From contig JAUTXW010004703.1 of the NCBI GenBank assembly GCA_030620095.1, forward strand, positions 310,001 to 374,000: a stretch of DNA of 64,000 bases. Reading direction: 5' to 3'. Positions 48,747 to 59,943 of this stretch are shown here, one piece after another. The notes under the pieces were generated by a model, which made no database searches, was not told where the DNA came from, and was given only the letters and a program-made list of their open reading frames with translations. The translations under genes were made by a program, and so were the position numbers. Position 1 is the stretch's first letter. The number at the start of each line of letters is the position of its first letter. Origin of the DNA: Kuschelorhynchus macadamiae (lineage: Eukaryota > Arthropoda > Insecta > Coleoptera > Curculionidae).

Positions 48747-49725
48747 AATTTATTGCCATGTCAAAAAATATATAATAATACAACATGTACTTAACAAAAC
48801 AAACTTTCATAATACATAACTATTGAACAAATAATTAATTAAAATATTTTTGTGGTCACAACGTTTAATAAAACAACTTCAGCTTAAAGTAATTAACATA
48901 AAATTTTAAAATTAAAACTACTTTTCATTCGCATAATAAATGGTTTTTTTAGTCATTTATATGATGGAAAAAGTAAAAGTCCTTCTAAAAACAGAAGTCT
49001 AGTTAAAAGGGTGCACCTATTGGACATAAATCAAATGCAAGCCAGCAGTTTAGTTCTTTCTACATAGGGTCATGATGGCCACACTAACGCCCTTAATACA
49101 CAAATATAATTTATGAATGGGTACGGGTAGTTGAAACAATAATTGAAGTGGTCTACAGGGTAATGAACTTCGTCTTCTAAGTGGCCATATGTTTCATTCG
49201 ATAAGTAGGTAAGTGTCCGAGACATTTATTTCAATAAAATTTTATGTCCCGCACAGGGTGGCAACAGTGCTCAAATATACAGGGTGTCCTAGGTTGGTTT
49301 AACCGGGCGGTATCTCAGAAAGGCGAAGGCTGGCAAAGTTAAATTTGAGGAACTTGTATATACATAGTACTTGTATACAAATAGTATTTAAAAGGTTAGT
49401 TTCATAAGATATGATTTTATAGCACAAGCTCCAAATTTAAAAAAGTGAGTGACATTAACTAATTTGTCCAAAGTGGCAATAACATGCGCACAATATTTGT
49501 TTTTCAATTTTCAAAGGTGGCCATTTCCAAATTCGAGATGGCCATGCCTTAGTATTGCCAACTTTGTTGGGCAAAAAAAAGAAATTTCGAAAAGAGCGCT
49601 AGTACTTTACAACTGTAAAAAAAGCCATATAAAATTCAAATCTTTCGAGAAGGTCCCCGAACATGTTGCTTTTATTATTTGAGGGCTAATCTATTGCCAT
49701 GCATTTCTTATTTTTTTCTTGGAGA
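48747..49725. other. No gene seen; one CAGGGTGTCC end at about 49279
   Basis: AT-rich, with a TATA-CAGGGTGTCCTAGG transposon end near 49275-49290. A 77-residue frame at 49449-49682 has no recognisable motif. Confidence 0.4.
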
Positions 49726-49759
49726 TGTTCCATGTTATGAATTTTCATAACATGGAACA
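49726..49759. repeat. Perfect 34-bp palindrome
   Basis: Two 16-bp arms, TGTTCCATGTTATGAA and its reverse complement, are separated by TT. As RNA it would be a strong hairpin. No associated gene was found. Confidence 0.9.
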
Positions 49760-49774
49760 GGTAAACCACGTCTT

Positions 49775-50130
49775 TTAGAATTACTGGTAAAAGAAGACAG
49801 ACATGGATGTGCAGGAGGAATAGGGTAGTTGCCAACACTGAACCCTGTAGAACGCCTGCTTTAATTTGGTTAAAGTTTGATGAACCATGTCAGTCACTAC
49901 AAAACTGGCAATCCACGTTCAAAGTTTTGGAGGAAGATCATGGGCTAGAAGTTTGTTAAGTAGTGCGTCATGCGACACTTGATCAAATGCTTTGGATATT
50001 TTCCAGGGCAATAATTTGGGCTTCTCCATGGAATTCGGTGGACCTATTCCAGTTGTGGGTTAGAATGGTAAAGAAATCTACTCTGGATCTTCGGTGGCGT
50101 AAGCCGGTGGTAATTGATAAAATGTGTCTA
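49775..50130 (-). pseudogene. Non-LTR reverse transcriptase scrap
   Basis: Minus-strand frames give STEFHGEAQIIALEN, then SKAFDQVSHDALLNKLL (motif A), then NQIKAGVLQGSVLATTLF (motif B). This is the central part of a jockey-type reverse transcriptase. Motif C is missing, and there are at least two frameshifts and one stop. Confidence 0.65.
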
Positions 50131-50207
50131 ACTTTGTTCGATTCGGAGACCGAAACAAAAATTTGACGGATTTAAAAATTTTGCTATCAGAACATTTGCA
50201 ATAATAA

Positions 50208-52223
50208 CACCGGCCGACAAGATTTTTCTAATAAAGCAGCTCATTATTTTCACAATGGAAATACCCTCCCAATAATAAAAAAGATATTCGGAAAGCCCTA
50301 ATACGTACCATTTTTTAATAGACTAATTAGAACCTTTTATATGGGAAGGTAAACAATTTTATTGTGGGGCGGCTAAAATGGGTCCATTCTACAACGGAAA
50401 AATTACCTAGACTGGGTTGTTTACAAAGTTAGACATAAAATAAACGTTAAACATCACTCTTCTGTTGAGTTTCGAATTGCGTGGTTCTCTGTGTATCGAT
50501 AAGCAAGTGTATGTGAAGACGAGAATGTCTAGTCAAACGCACCGAAGTTGCAAAATTTCTCCTGACAAATTTTGGTTATATTTGTGGAGAATTTCAGGCC
50601 ATTTGCAGTTTGCCATACGACCTGTTCTTCATAATGCAAATTTGCCAGTGCCGATTGTGCCTTTAAATTGGCAAGCTATTGATTTAGGAGATAATGGAGA
50701 TAACGCATCATCAGGCAGCTCAGAAGAACGGTGCACCGATCCCACTTTTGCCACAGGTCCTGTTTCCGGCGAGCTACATTTAATTGTTTAAAGTGAATTA
50801 AATGATTTAGTATATGATTTAGAGTTATCCAAACAACAGTCAGAACTTGTGGGTTCCCGTCTTAAGGAATAGAACCTATTGGCAAAAGAAACAAAAATTA
50901 CGAATTTCAGAAAAAGAAATGCTATGTTTTCTGAATTCTACAGTATGGAAAATTCGTTGTGCGCGTGTACTGATATAGACAGTTTAATGCAGGAACTTGA
51001 TATTGAACATTCTCCCCGTGAGTGATGCTTATTCATAGACTCATCTAGTTACAGCTTAAAAGCTGTGTTATTGCATAATGGAAATTTAAAACCCTCTATA
51101 CCAGTTGCCCATTCAGTTGCAATGAAAGAAAATTATGAAAATATGCGCACGATTTTGGATAAAATTAACTACAATAGGTATAAATGGCAGATATGTGGGG
51201 ACTTAAAAAGTTATAACGATTTTAGTAGGACTTTAGGGGGGATTTAAAAAAATATTGTGTTTTCTATGTTTATGGGACAGTCGTGCAATAAATCAGCATT
51301 ATGTAACAAAAATTTGGCCACAAAGAAGCAAATTTCAACCGGGATCTCAAAATGTTAAATTTATACCTCTTGTTCATCCCAAAAATTTCCTTTTGCTTCC
51401 TCTTCACATTAAACTTGGGCTGATGAAAAACTTTGTGAAGGCTTTGAATAAAGATGGTGATGGACATAAATATCTAAGACAAGTCTTTCCCCAGTTAAGT
51501 GATGCCAAATTAAAAGAAGGCATTTTGATTGGGCCACAAATCAGAAAATTGCTGGATGATGTCAATTTTACGGAAAAGCTTACCAGGCAGGAACTCAGAG
51601 CATGGAATTCATTTGTTAATGTAGTAAGAGGATTTTTAGGCAACAATATGGATGAAAATTATGAACAATTAGTTAATTAACTCTTAGATGGCTATAAAGC
51701 GCTTGGTGCCAGAATGTCATTAAAAATTCACTTCCTCCAGTCTCATCTGTCATTTTTTCCTAAAAATTTGGGAGCTGTTAGAGACGAGCAGAGTGAAAGG
51801 TTTCACCAAGATATCAGAACAACGGAAATTTGGTACCAAGGACGATGGGATCCAACCATTATGGGTGACTATTGTTGGTTTTTGAAGAGAGAAGATAGGA
51901 CACCGCATAAACGGAAAAAATAAAGTTTAAATAGTGTTTTAAGTTAATATTTTTCTCGTTTGCTTTTCTCTTAGATATATGGTATGTTTAATAGGTGAAA
52001 CCTGTAAACATAGTCAATAAACAAGGTTAAGAATTTTCTGAAATCATTTTTTCTATAGATATTAAGTATCGTAACATTCGATATGGTTCTACAACTCTAA
52101 CAAGAAAACACTACGTGCTACAGCTTTCTATTTGCCATTTTCGTATTTGGATAGGTCCATTCTATTAGATTATGCTATTCTGATTTGTGTTACAACAAAA
52201 AAAATTTTTTCTGTCGGCCAGTG
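50208..52223 (+). mobile_element. 2.0-kb unit with 13-bp TIRs and possible TAA duplication, family unassigned
   Basis: The left end is CACCGGCCGACAAG and the right end is CTGTCGGCCAGTG, inverted repeats with one mismatch in the first 12. TAA lies directly outside both ends, a possible 3-bp target duplication. CACT-type tips with 3-bp duplications occur in the CACTA/EnSpm group, but the protein does not show a transposase I recognise, so this placement is tentative. The unit carries one broken reading frame on the plus strand (50465-51923). Confidence 0.55.
50465..51923 (+). pseudogene. Unrecognised conserved protein of the 50.2-52.2 kb unit, broken
   Basis: One long frame is interrupted by stops at 50789, 50870 and 51024, a one-base insertion near 51208, and stops near 51233 and 51678. 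Several stops are one base from Trp or Gln codons. Readable landmarks in order: SPDKFWLYLWRI, LNDLVYDLELSKQQSELVGS, then KWQICGDLK, CFLCLWDSRAINQHY, LLLPLHIKLGLMKNFVKAL, LKEGILIGPQIRKLL, MSLKIHFLQSHLSFFPKNLG, DEQSERFHQDI and GDYCWF. I recall proteins with these phrases recurring in many arthropod genomes without an assigned function. The CxxC (FLCLWDS) and HxxxxxH patterns could bind metal. No catalytic family can be named. The full length would be about 490 residues. Confidence 0.6.
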
Positions 52224-53380
52224 TAATCTACGCATTACGATTTAACACTATGGTCCGATGCACATATCTTGGGCTGTGACGCCTGAAGCCGGTAAAACGC
52301 ATAAAAACAAAAACACATCGCCCTTTGCGTTGTTGCACTCGATATGTTTACCAGTTTATTCGACTCGTCGGAACCTTTAATATTTGCAATAAATATTTTT
52401 TGCCCACAGTTTCCCTAACACACGACTTGTTTTTTTTAAATTTTACCACTCAAGTTACAACTTCTAGACCGACCTGCAGACCTAAATATTTTGGCAGATA
52501 CTGGCAACGTAAATATAAATTACAATTTTTTTATTAATTTGTGGAAAGTCTAGCAATTTAAACTCTTGCTTACCCATAAAAAGCTCTCAAAACAAAACCC
52601 ATAATTTACTAAACCAAATCTAAACTGAATTAGACGTAATAAATTTACTTTGCAACGTAAAAATTATATAATATCAAATAACGTCTGTTCTAATATAAAA
52701 GTTACCCGAGAAACATTAGTGGTGCCTATTTAGCTATTACGGATTGATTTATAGCTTAACTTTACCTCTAGCCGGTGCGAGCCGAAATCATTTATGAAAG
52801 GGCCCCCAGCGGGGCGCACTTAAAAGTGGCCCCACTAAATGTTTTTAATTTGAATTTTTAATCGCTTATCTTAACGAGACCGATAAAATGTCTAGTTCGG
52901 GACTGAAAGGGTAGGTAAATGTTTTTGGGTACAATAGCGTAGTCCTGAAGAGCTCCGGGGTAATTTCATGGAATTAGAAATACGATAAAATACAATAAAA
53001 TCCCGGCAGGTTCATTAGTTGATAGGAGCTTTAGATTGGCCGCCCGCCCATAATGTACGTAACACAAAATTTACGCATTTTTGATTCCTCTTTCATTCTC
53101 TTACTCAAAATACCTACTAATACGTCATAAAAGCCGGACCCATCAAAAGAGTTTTTATTATTAGTTATAAAATCTCTAAATAATCTCATTGATTCATAGA
53201 ATGTAAGAAAAGTGTATTTAAATTCTGGATTCTGCTGCAGCACATAAATCACATATAGAAAACTTATCAGAGTTACGCATAAAAATCCAGCCCGCCGGGC
53301 GGTTTTTCGAAAATTTGGAATGTGGAAGTCCTCTTCTTGGAGTTCTTCTTAATTCTGAAGGGCGCGGAGACACATAAATT
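52224..53380. other. No gene seen
   Basis: Mostly AT-rich. A 73-residue minus-strand frame (53031-53252) shows no motif. A GC-richer patch near 52770-52830 has no recognised content. Confidence 0.45.
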
Positions 53381-53389
53381 TCGATTTAC

Positions 53390-53611
53390 TCACGTCCATC
53401 CATGTCTTGGTCTCCCGTGCCTTTTCCTATTGTTATGATTTGGAGCTAGTGGATCGTAGTCTAACAGGTCACGTAAATTATCGTTGTGGTGGTTTTCGAG
53501 TGCTTTGAAGGGTAGAGTAGCATTTTGCAGCGTAAAATCTTCAATTGGAGTCCATTGAAGATCTCGCTGCATGTCCTCATTCTTGACGAACCAAGGGACA
53601 TCTGCCGCCAT
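53390..53611 (-). pseudogene. C-terminal scrap of a jockey-type non-LTR polyprotein
   Basis: The frame reads PWFVKNEDMQRDLQWTPIED, then NLRDLLDYDPLAPN and RKRHGRPRHG. The pattern APWFVRNxxxxRDLxxPxxxE near the end of jockey-type reverse transcriptase proteins is well known. No reverse transcriptase core is next to it. Confidence 0.65.
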
Positions 53612-53779
53612 CCTAATCAGTTTTTTTTCTCTTCTCTTGACCTATGCTGCTATTGTTTTGATCAGTACTAGGTTGGTCCTCAGTCCCATTTCACTTTTTC
53701 GACAGAGCAATGGATAGAAGTTTCTTCATTGCCTGTTTAGCTTTAGTCCTCGCTTTGTTAATGTGTTTGGTAATAGATC

Positions 53780-53910
53780 AATGTATCTACGCAGTAGATC
53801 AAAGAAGACACGGTTTGAGAAGCCTGCATCCATCCGAGAAATTAAGGCGCCATGTTGTCAAGTGTATTAAGGAAGCTGGCAGACGAGAGTAGCAACCGCA
53901 GACTTTTGCC
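53780..53910 (+). repeat. Copy of the short sequence at 8020-8140
   Basis: Ends in the frame tail SEKLRRHVVKCIKEAGRRE and the DNA GACGAGAGTAGCAACCGCAGAC, shared with 8020-8140. The upstream part of the frame (53710 onward) has a hydrophobic stretch (FFIACLALVLALLMCLVI) that the other copy lacks. Confidence 0.45.
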
Positions 53911-54191
53911 AAAATAATTTGCGGCTATCCCCTAATAATGTATATATATACATATATTTCTATGGCGACTATATCAACTTTTATTGACCTATAATAACCT
54001 CTGGAAACGTTTCATATCGTTTTCGCAAAATTTTTTTGATTATGAAAAGCACGTCATGTTTAATAGGAAGAAATTATTTAGCTTCTTTCTGATTACCTAG
54101 TTTTAAAAAGTGACAAATACTTTATGACTTGTTTCAAAAATCAACAGGGTGAGTCATTATATTTTGACACCTATCTACAGGGTTCATCATA

Positions 54192-54193
<2 letters not shown>

Positions 54194-54274
<81 letters not shown>
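54194..54274. repeat. (TA)n microsatellite
   Basis: TA tract on the left side of the foldback unit at 54309-54514. Confidence 0.95.
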
Positions 54275-54278
<4 letters not shown>

Positions 54279-54308
54279 ATTTTTACTCCTTCACGGATGG
54301 AAAAATAC

Positions 54309-54511
54309 AATGTGTTTTCATTCCGGGTGTACATCCGTTCACTACTGTCGTTCTGAAAAGAACAGTTTTGCTGACGTTTCGCCAAAATCACATTTGGCAT
54401 TTTCGAAGCTTTCTTTCTCGCGTCCGAATAGAGACTCAATTCAAGACTCAAGTCAAACTGTTCTTTTCAGAATGACAGTAGTGAACGGATGTACACCCGG
54501 AATGAAAACAC

Positions 54512-54514
<3 letters not shown>
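54309..54514. repeat. Foldback unit with 61-bp arms
   Basis: The left arm (54309-54370, AATGTGTTTTCATTCCGGG onward) is repeated in reverse as the right arm (54454-54514) with about one mismatch. The 83-bp loop contains a degenerate hammerhead-like motif. (TA)n tracts lie on both sides, as at TA-targeting transposon ends in this window. Near-perfect arms suggest recent origin. Confidence 0.85.
54370..54410 (-). ncRNA. Degenerate hammerhead-like motif in the foldback loop
   Basis: On the minus strand: AGCT, then TCGAAAA (core CUGANGA with three changes), T, GCCAAA-TGTGAT-TTTGGC (stem II), GAAACGT, C, AGC. GCT and AGC pair as stem I, and ACGT is self-complementary as in the copies at 1850 and 2789. 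The core is probably too altered to cleave. Confidence 0.35.

Positions 54515-54554
<40 letters not shown>
54515..54554. repeat. (TA)n microsatellite
   Basis: TA tract on the right side of the foldback unit. Confidence 0.95.
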
Positions 54555-54565
<11 letters not shown>

Positions 54566-54767
54566 AGGTGTTAATTAATGTTGTGGACATATCTCAGGGG
54601 GTGATAGTACTCGACAGAATAGGAAAAAATGCTAATATATACATGGTCAAAAACGCACCATTTTCGTTATACAGGATGTCAAAGTTTCAATTTTTTCAAA
54701 AAGCAATTAATTATTTGGAAAAAGGTAGTAACTAAGTAGAGCTACAGAAAACTGTTTTAAAAAATTA

Positions 54768-55573
54768 TTATTTGTTGTAATTAACATGGTAGGTAACCGA
54801 AAATTGACAAGTATTATAGGCATTATTAACTAAATTAGGAGCATTTTGATGGTTAGCCTTTTTGATGCTGGCAATAATGTTGACACTTTTTCTTCTTAAC
54901 TTGTCATATTGGTGCTTATTCACTGGTCCATTGTTGTCAGCAATACTTTCAATTTCTACGCGAAACTTGTAGAAGGCAAGGCGAAGGCGGAGGAGAATTT
55001 TCCTTGGAATTTTCTCTTGCAGAACATAGAGTTTGATTGGCGATACGTTTTTTGTTCTCCATGGATTCGTCCACATGTGATTCTGCAACCTTTGTCGATT
55101 GCCATCCCCCAAAACGTTTCAAATTAGTAATATCCATTCCAGCGTCGGCCAACATAGCCGAAAAGCCTCTATAATAGTGTCCAGTAAAGGTCTCTTAATT
55201 TGGAAGTCTTAAAAAAGCAGCCACGTCCGATGGCATCTTACCCGACTTATTAATGCCAATAGTTTTAGTAGTACATTTACCTTTTTGAAAATTGACAAAA
55301 AACCTTTGATGCGGTGTACTTTTTGGACGGAGAGACATGTTCGGTATCTGAAGTTCAGACTTGTTTTGGTCTAAAACGTTCCATTTTCTTAAATGAGCAA
55401 TCAATTTAAAATGCCTGCTAATATCAACGTTTTTCTTAATTTTTAGCATAGATTTTATCATTGACTACTTGGACCAGATTGTAGAAGGTTGAAAATTCTT
55501 TGAAATTTCTTGAAAGTAAACTAGAAGCACCTCTTCTTTACAGATGTCGTTGATTTTCTTGTTGACGCGCCAA
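54768..55573 (-). pseudogene. Crypton-like tyrosine recombinase pseudogene
   Basis: On the minus strand: INDICKEEVLLVYF and FQPSTIWSK-stop-SMIKSM near the start (55560-55440), then QRFFVNFQKGKCTTKTIG and VAAFLRLPN, an in-frame TAA, FTGHYYRGFSAMLADAG (the H-x-x-R motif) and LKRFGGWQSTKVAESHVDES. In active recombinases of this type the last block carries the catalytic Tyr (AExY). Here it is His. The frame then shifts into 55112-54768. There are two stops and a lost nucleophile. DIRS-type recombinases share the GGW block, so Crypton is the better but not the only choice. The start is cut off by the transposon at 55574. Confidence 0.7.
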
Positions 55574-57820
55574 TTTTAAAATCTCATATTTGTGTAAGTT
55601 TTGAAGATATAACTTTCATATTTTGCAGACGATCGGTAAATAATCTTAGGTTTCTATTTTTTTTATTGAGTTTGTCTAGTTTTATACAGGGTGTCCTAAA
55701 TTCAGCGGCAAACATTCACATTTTCAAATCCGCTAAAGTCCGTTTTTTTAAATGGGACATCCTATAACTTTATGCACTATCAAATGTAGAATTTAATTTT
55801 CTATCGAACTGTATTAAGGTTCCCTATACCTATTCGTAACCATTTTCGAAATAATCAGGTTTTTATTAAACTATCATATGTATTTGCTAAATGCTTACAC
55901 CTTCCCGTAGTAAGCCATGGAAAAACAATTGTTGTGCTTTTTTATTCAACATGACAGCTGATTTGAAACTTTTAAATTAAAATAAAATAACACTCAAAAG
56001 CTGATATTCTCAATTTATTTTATATTCGCGGAGAATGTTACAAGATATTGGAGAGAACGTGCCATGTTTGTAATGAAAAACATCCTCATTTATCGCCAAT
56101 GAACAAGAGAAAACTGAAGAAGATTGAAATGAAATTTTTTCGTTTCGGAAAAGCTAAAGTTATAAAAAATGTAATAAATTGTTTACATTATTTTTAACCA
56201 TATCTACTAAGTTCGAGACTGTTCTAAACTTGTTTTAGTGAACTTAAAAATTATAGCAATCTAACAATCAACAATAAATAAATAAAATAATAAAATTGAA
56301 TTATAACAAATGTTCTATATGCTGTCCGTTCATTTGAAGACACATCTCAATTCTTCTTTGTAAGGTTGCTGTGGCCTGTTGAATTTGTCCGTTTTCTAAT
56401 TCGGCAAAAGCTGTTCGTATCCTGTCCAGTAAATCTTGTTGGTTATTTACTGAAGAAGGATAGACTTTACCTTTGATAAATCCCCATAAATAAAAGTTTA
56501 GGGGTGTTAAATCAGTGTTGGTTTGCAGAGCCATCTCCAAGGGCCATTGGGACCAATCCAGCAATCTTCAAAAATTCGAGATAATTGGCTAAAAAATAAA
56601 CTGCAGCGGAATTATGTGCTGGTGCCCCATCTAATTGATACCAATAATTTTGCAGCTCACCAATAGGAATTTCTTCTATAAATTCAGAAACCGTCCCTCG
56701 TAGAATTTCCAAATACTTATCACTGTTTAAATTGTCTTCATAAATACAGTACCGCACCTGATCATTTAATACTGTACCGAAAATATTGATGCTAAACCTC
56801 TCTTGAGAATGCGTTTCGCGTAAAGCGTGCGGATTTTCTGCTGCCCAGAAATGTTCGTTTCTTCTATTTGTTATATCTTCTCTAGAAAATTTCGCTTCAT
56901 CGGTCCAAAATATTTTTGAAAGGAATTGAGGGTCCTCTTGAATTTTCAAAAACATGAATTCGCAAAATTCTACTCGTCGGACGTCATCACCAGGTCTCAG
57001 GGCTTACACGTTTTGGAAGGAATAAGGGTGCATATGATGTTCGCTCAAGATTCTTTGGACAGATGAAGAAGAAATTCCCAAATCGTTTTCTGCAGACGGT
57101 ATTGAACTTTGCGGGTTTGCGTGGAAATAAGCTAATGTGTTTATTACGTTATCATCGGCATTTGTCACTGGTTTCGGAACATTTTTTGTAACTTTAACCT
57201 TGCCAAAACGCAAAAAGTTCGTTTCAATCCTCTTGAATTTTGACTTGTTCATTGGCGGCAAATCAGGGTGGCGTTCATTAAACACACGACACGTTCTCTC
57301 CAAAATTTTATAACATTCTCCATGAATATAAAATAGATTGAGAATATCAGCGTTTGAGTATTCTTCCATTTCGATTTAGAAGATTTAGTTTATCACTGAC
57401 AGCTTTCGATAAATAACGCATACTAATCATCTGTCATATTGGATATTGGATCTCAATTGTTTTTCCATGGCTCACCATTGGAACATGTAAACATTTAAAC
57501 AAATACATACGATATTTTTATAAAACCCAATTATTTCGAGAATGGTTACGAATAGGTATAGGGAACCTTAATACAGTTCGATAGAAAATGAAATTCTACA
57601 TTTGATAGTGCATAAAGTTATAGGGTGTCCCATTTAAAAAAACGGACTTTAGCGGCTTTGAAAATGTGAATATTTGCCGCTGAATTTAGAACACCCTGTA
57701 TAAAAATAGACAAATTCAATAGAAAAATAGAAACCTCAGATTATTTGCCGATCGTCTGCAAAATATGAAGAATATATCTTCAAAACTTACAAAAATATGA
57801 GATTTTAAAATTTGGTACCC
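55574..57820 (-). mobile_element. Tc1/mariner-like element with layered TIRs
   Basis: The inner element is 55687-57698 (TA-CAGGGTGTCC ... GAACACCCTG-TA). Outside it, arms of about 110-120 bp (55574-55684 and 57701-57820) are also inverted repeats, ending AATTTTAAAATCTCAT and ATGAGATTTTAAAATT. Further in there is another mirrored box (GGGACATCC at 55757, GGGTGTCCC at 57624). The inner repeats reach about 55862 and 57530. The transposase is at 56301-57369. Confidence 0.8.
56301..57369 (-). pseudogene. DD41D-type transposase, inactive
   Basis: 57369-57004 is the helix-turn-helix half (MEEYSNADILNLFYIHGE, NERHPDLPPMNKSKF, SVQRILSEHHMHPYSFQ), ended by an in-frame TAA after NV. The same frame goes on with ALRPGDDVRRVEFCEFMF (56955 onward), then FWTDEAKFSRED (first Asp) and YWYQLDGAPAHNSAA (second Asp). 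A frameshift follows, and the tail (56564-56301) reads TDLTPLNFYLWGF, so the third acid is Asn in place of Asp, and the usual SPDL is TDL. It ends NGQHIEHLL. The stop, the shift and the loss of the third acid make it inactive. Confidence 0.8.
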
Positions 57821-58120
57821 CGAAGGCTTATTTTCGGTTCAAGGTCAAATATCTTAAGAACGCTTGCACCTAGGTATAGGACATGCTACATAAAATAGCA
57901 TTAAAATTCTCCGTAGAATTCAAAAATATCATAAAATATAGGGTTTTCTATTTAAAATGAGCAAGTTGATACCAACTTCCGGTTAAACCGGAAGTGACAG
58001 GAAGTTGAAAATATTTCAAAATAGAAGTACCGCTTGACCTTACCTTAATCCCAAAATTTGAAATTTTTATCTAAATGGCATCATCAAAAACTTTTAATGA
58101 ACGGGTTGCGTGAATAACCC
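57821..58120. repeat. Dispersed noncoding repeat ending in ACCCTG
   Basis: Contains AACTTCCGGTTAAACCGGAAG, a palindrome, and ends TGAATAACCCTGTA, the reverse of a TACAGGGTTATTC transposon end. I recall similar phrases as dispersed repeats in other insects. The left end is not resolved. Confidence 0.35.
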
Positions 58121-59600
58121 TGTATTCTGGAACCCCGTCCTGCATGGCCAGATTGTCAAGTTCTCTTAAATTCATTGTAATAATGCAAAATATGGAAAAT
58201 ATGCACATATAAAAGCAATTAATGACAAATAAATATGTCGAAATGTCAGTTTGTTGATTTCTAACAACTGAATTTAAGCGTCCTTAGTAACCTGGAAACC
58301 CTGGTAGCTAACCAAAACTAAATACATTAAGTCTGATACACTCTGAGATGTGTATCAAAGACGGTTAATTAATAAATTAACAAATAATAAATTAATTTTT
58401 AAATATTACATGCGGAAAACCAACTTTCCGCATGGATATTGGTGTGGAAAACTGATTTTTCCGCATAGCTGTAGAAAAATATTATTACGTATTAAGTATT
58501 TAGTGTAACCGTTCTGCAACAGATCTTTTTTAATCTTTTTTCACTTGTATGTATCTAAGTATTATGTAAACAAATCTACGAAGTCAATTTTGTAGTTCGG
58601 ATGTTAATACAATATTTTGGTATCAACGAGCTGATCAGATTAGTATCTTTGGTATATCAATGAGTATGCCAAAAAGCGAAAGGCGCTAGTATAGCTTTGC
58701 TGTCAAAAAGTAGCTCTAAATTAATTTAATTCAATAATATTTTTTTACGGTATCTAATACATCCTTTCAGTTTTTCCATTTATTAGTACAATATATACAA
58801 GTCGACAATGACAGATAACCCATCATAGCTGCATGCAGTCTTGTAATGGATAACACTGCAGGACATCATCTCTCCCGGCTCATAAACTGGCAATCATATG
58901 TCCCGTGCCTAATTGCTTGTTCACGGCAAAAAATGCAGGCTGGGGGAGAAATGATGTACATGATATTTAACGAAGAAGGAGTAGAGTTATTTCCCTGGAA
59001 AATAAATCAGTTAATCTTGTAAAACTATAATAGAAAATAGGATTTAATTTAACAACAAAATGGTTAATCATTTTTGTAATTTTAGTGGAAATTTCACACT
59101 TGTTCTTTATAGCCAATCACATACCTATCTTTTTCAACGTTACCATAGCAACGGAACGGATGAGGTGATTACACTGGAAATTTTTTTGACATATATCAAG
59201 TAATAAGACAGAAAATTTACATTATTGCATTATTGTTTAGATATTTTATTCCAAAGTTCAGTCTTAATCGTTAATCTTCTTACAAAACTTACATAAAGTG
59301 TAACTCTCTAAATTATTCATTTTAAAAAATCTACACATATACGTTGCGCGGTGTAAGTTTCACTGTCATCCTTTACTACTTACATTCATTTGCCGTAGCC
59401 GTGGCAATGTCTGTTTTACGATTAATATGATAATTTAAATATAGTACATAATACCTAAATAATGTACTCTCAGGATATATTTTATAGAGTTCCGTCAAGT
59501 TGAGTGATATTAAATAAAGCAAAATTTCAACTTTAAACTTTCCTGAATCTGATAAAGTATACTTCTCGTTAGTAAAGTTTAAGGAAATTAGTTTTTTTCT
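58121..59600. other. No gene seen; one RFX-like site
   Basis: AT-rich, with no convincing gene. It includes a GTTACCATAGCAAC site (59139-59152). The last part (59376-59600, minus) extends from the Penelope start region: a frame opening MRNMDNFFDF matches the ORF start at 62357 for about ten residues and then departs. Confidence 0.45.
59139..59152. promoter_or_regulatory. RFX X-box-like site
   Basis: GTTACCATAGCAAC fits the X-box half-sites GTTACC and GCAAC with a two-base spacer. GCCAATCA lies 27 bases upstream. X-boxes are bound by RFX factors, often at ciliary genes. No such gene is visible, so this may be chance. Confidence 0.25.
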
Positions 59601-59714
59601 AGAAAAATCGAAGAAATTGTCCATATTTCTCAAAGAGACCTAGTGTTTTCAACAAACAGAAAAAGACTCCAAGTCTCGGTCTCATTAAATTATAATTTTA
59701 CAACTTACAGCAAA

Positions 59715-59749
59715 CGTGACACGTGCTTCGGCCTTTCGAGCATCATCAG
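59715..59749 (-). ncRNA. Hammerhead-like motif, downstream pseudo-LTR (core altered)
   Basis: CTGATGA, T, GCTC-GAAA-GGCC, GAAGC in place of GAAAC, then ACGTGTC. The change in the conserved GAAA, together with a weakened stem II, makes activity doubtful. Confidence 0.45.
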
Positions 59750-59943
59750 ACCTACAAACCACAGACAGAACCTTAGTAAATTATCACACTCACAAATCCT
59801 AAAACAATAACTTACAAATAGAATAAAACACATTAAAGCACAACAAAACAAACAACTACTTATACATATTTGATTGACATTAAAATGAGGTTAAGTCTCA
59901 CGCGAATAAACAAAATAAAATATTAAAAAAGATTCATGTCTCT

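Noticed and set aside
53031..53252. 73-residue minus-strand frame
   Set aside because: No motif, no copies noticed and no recognisable element ends around it.
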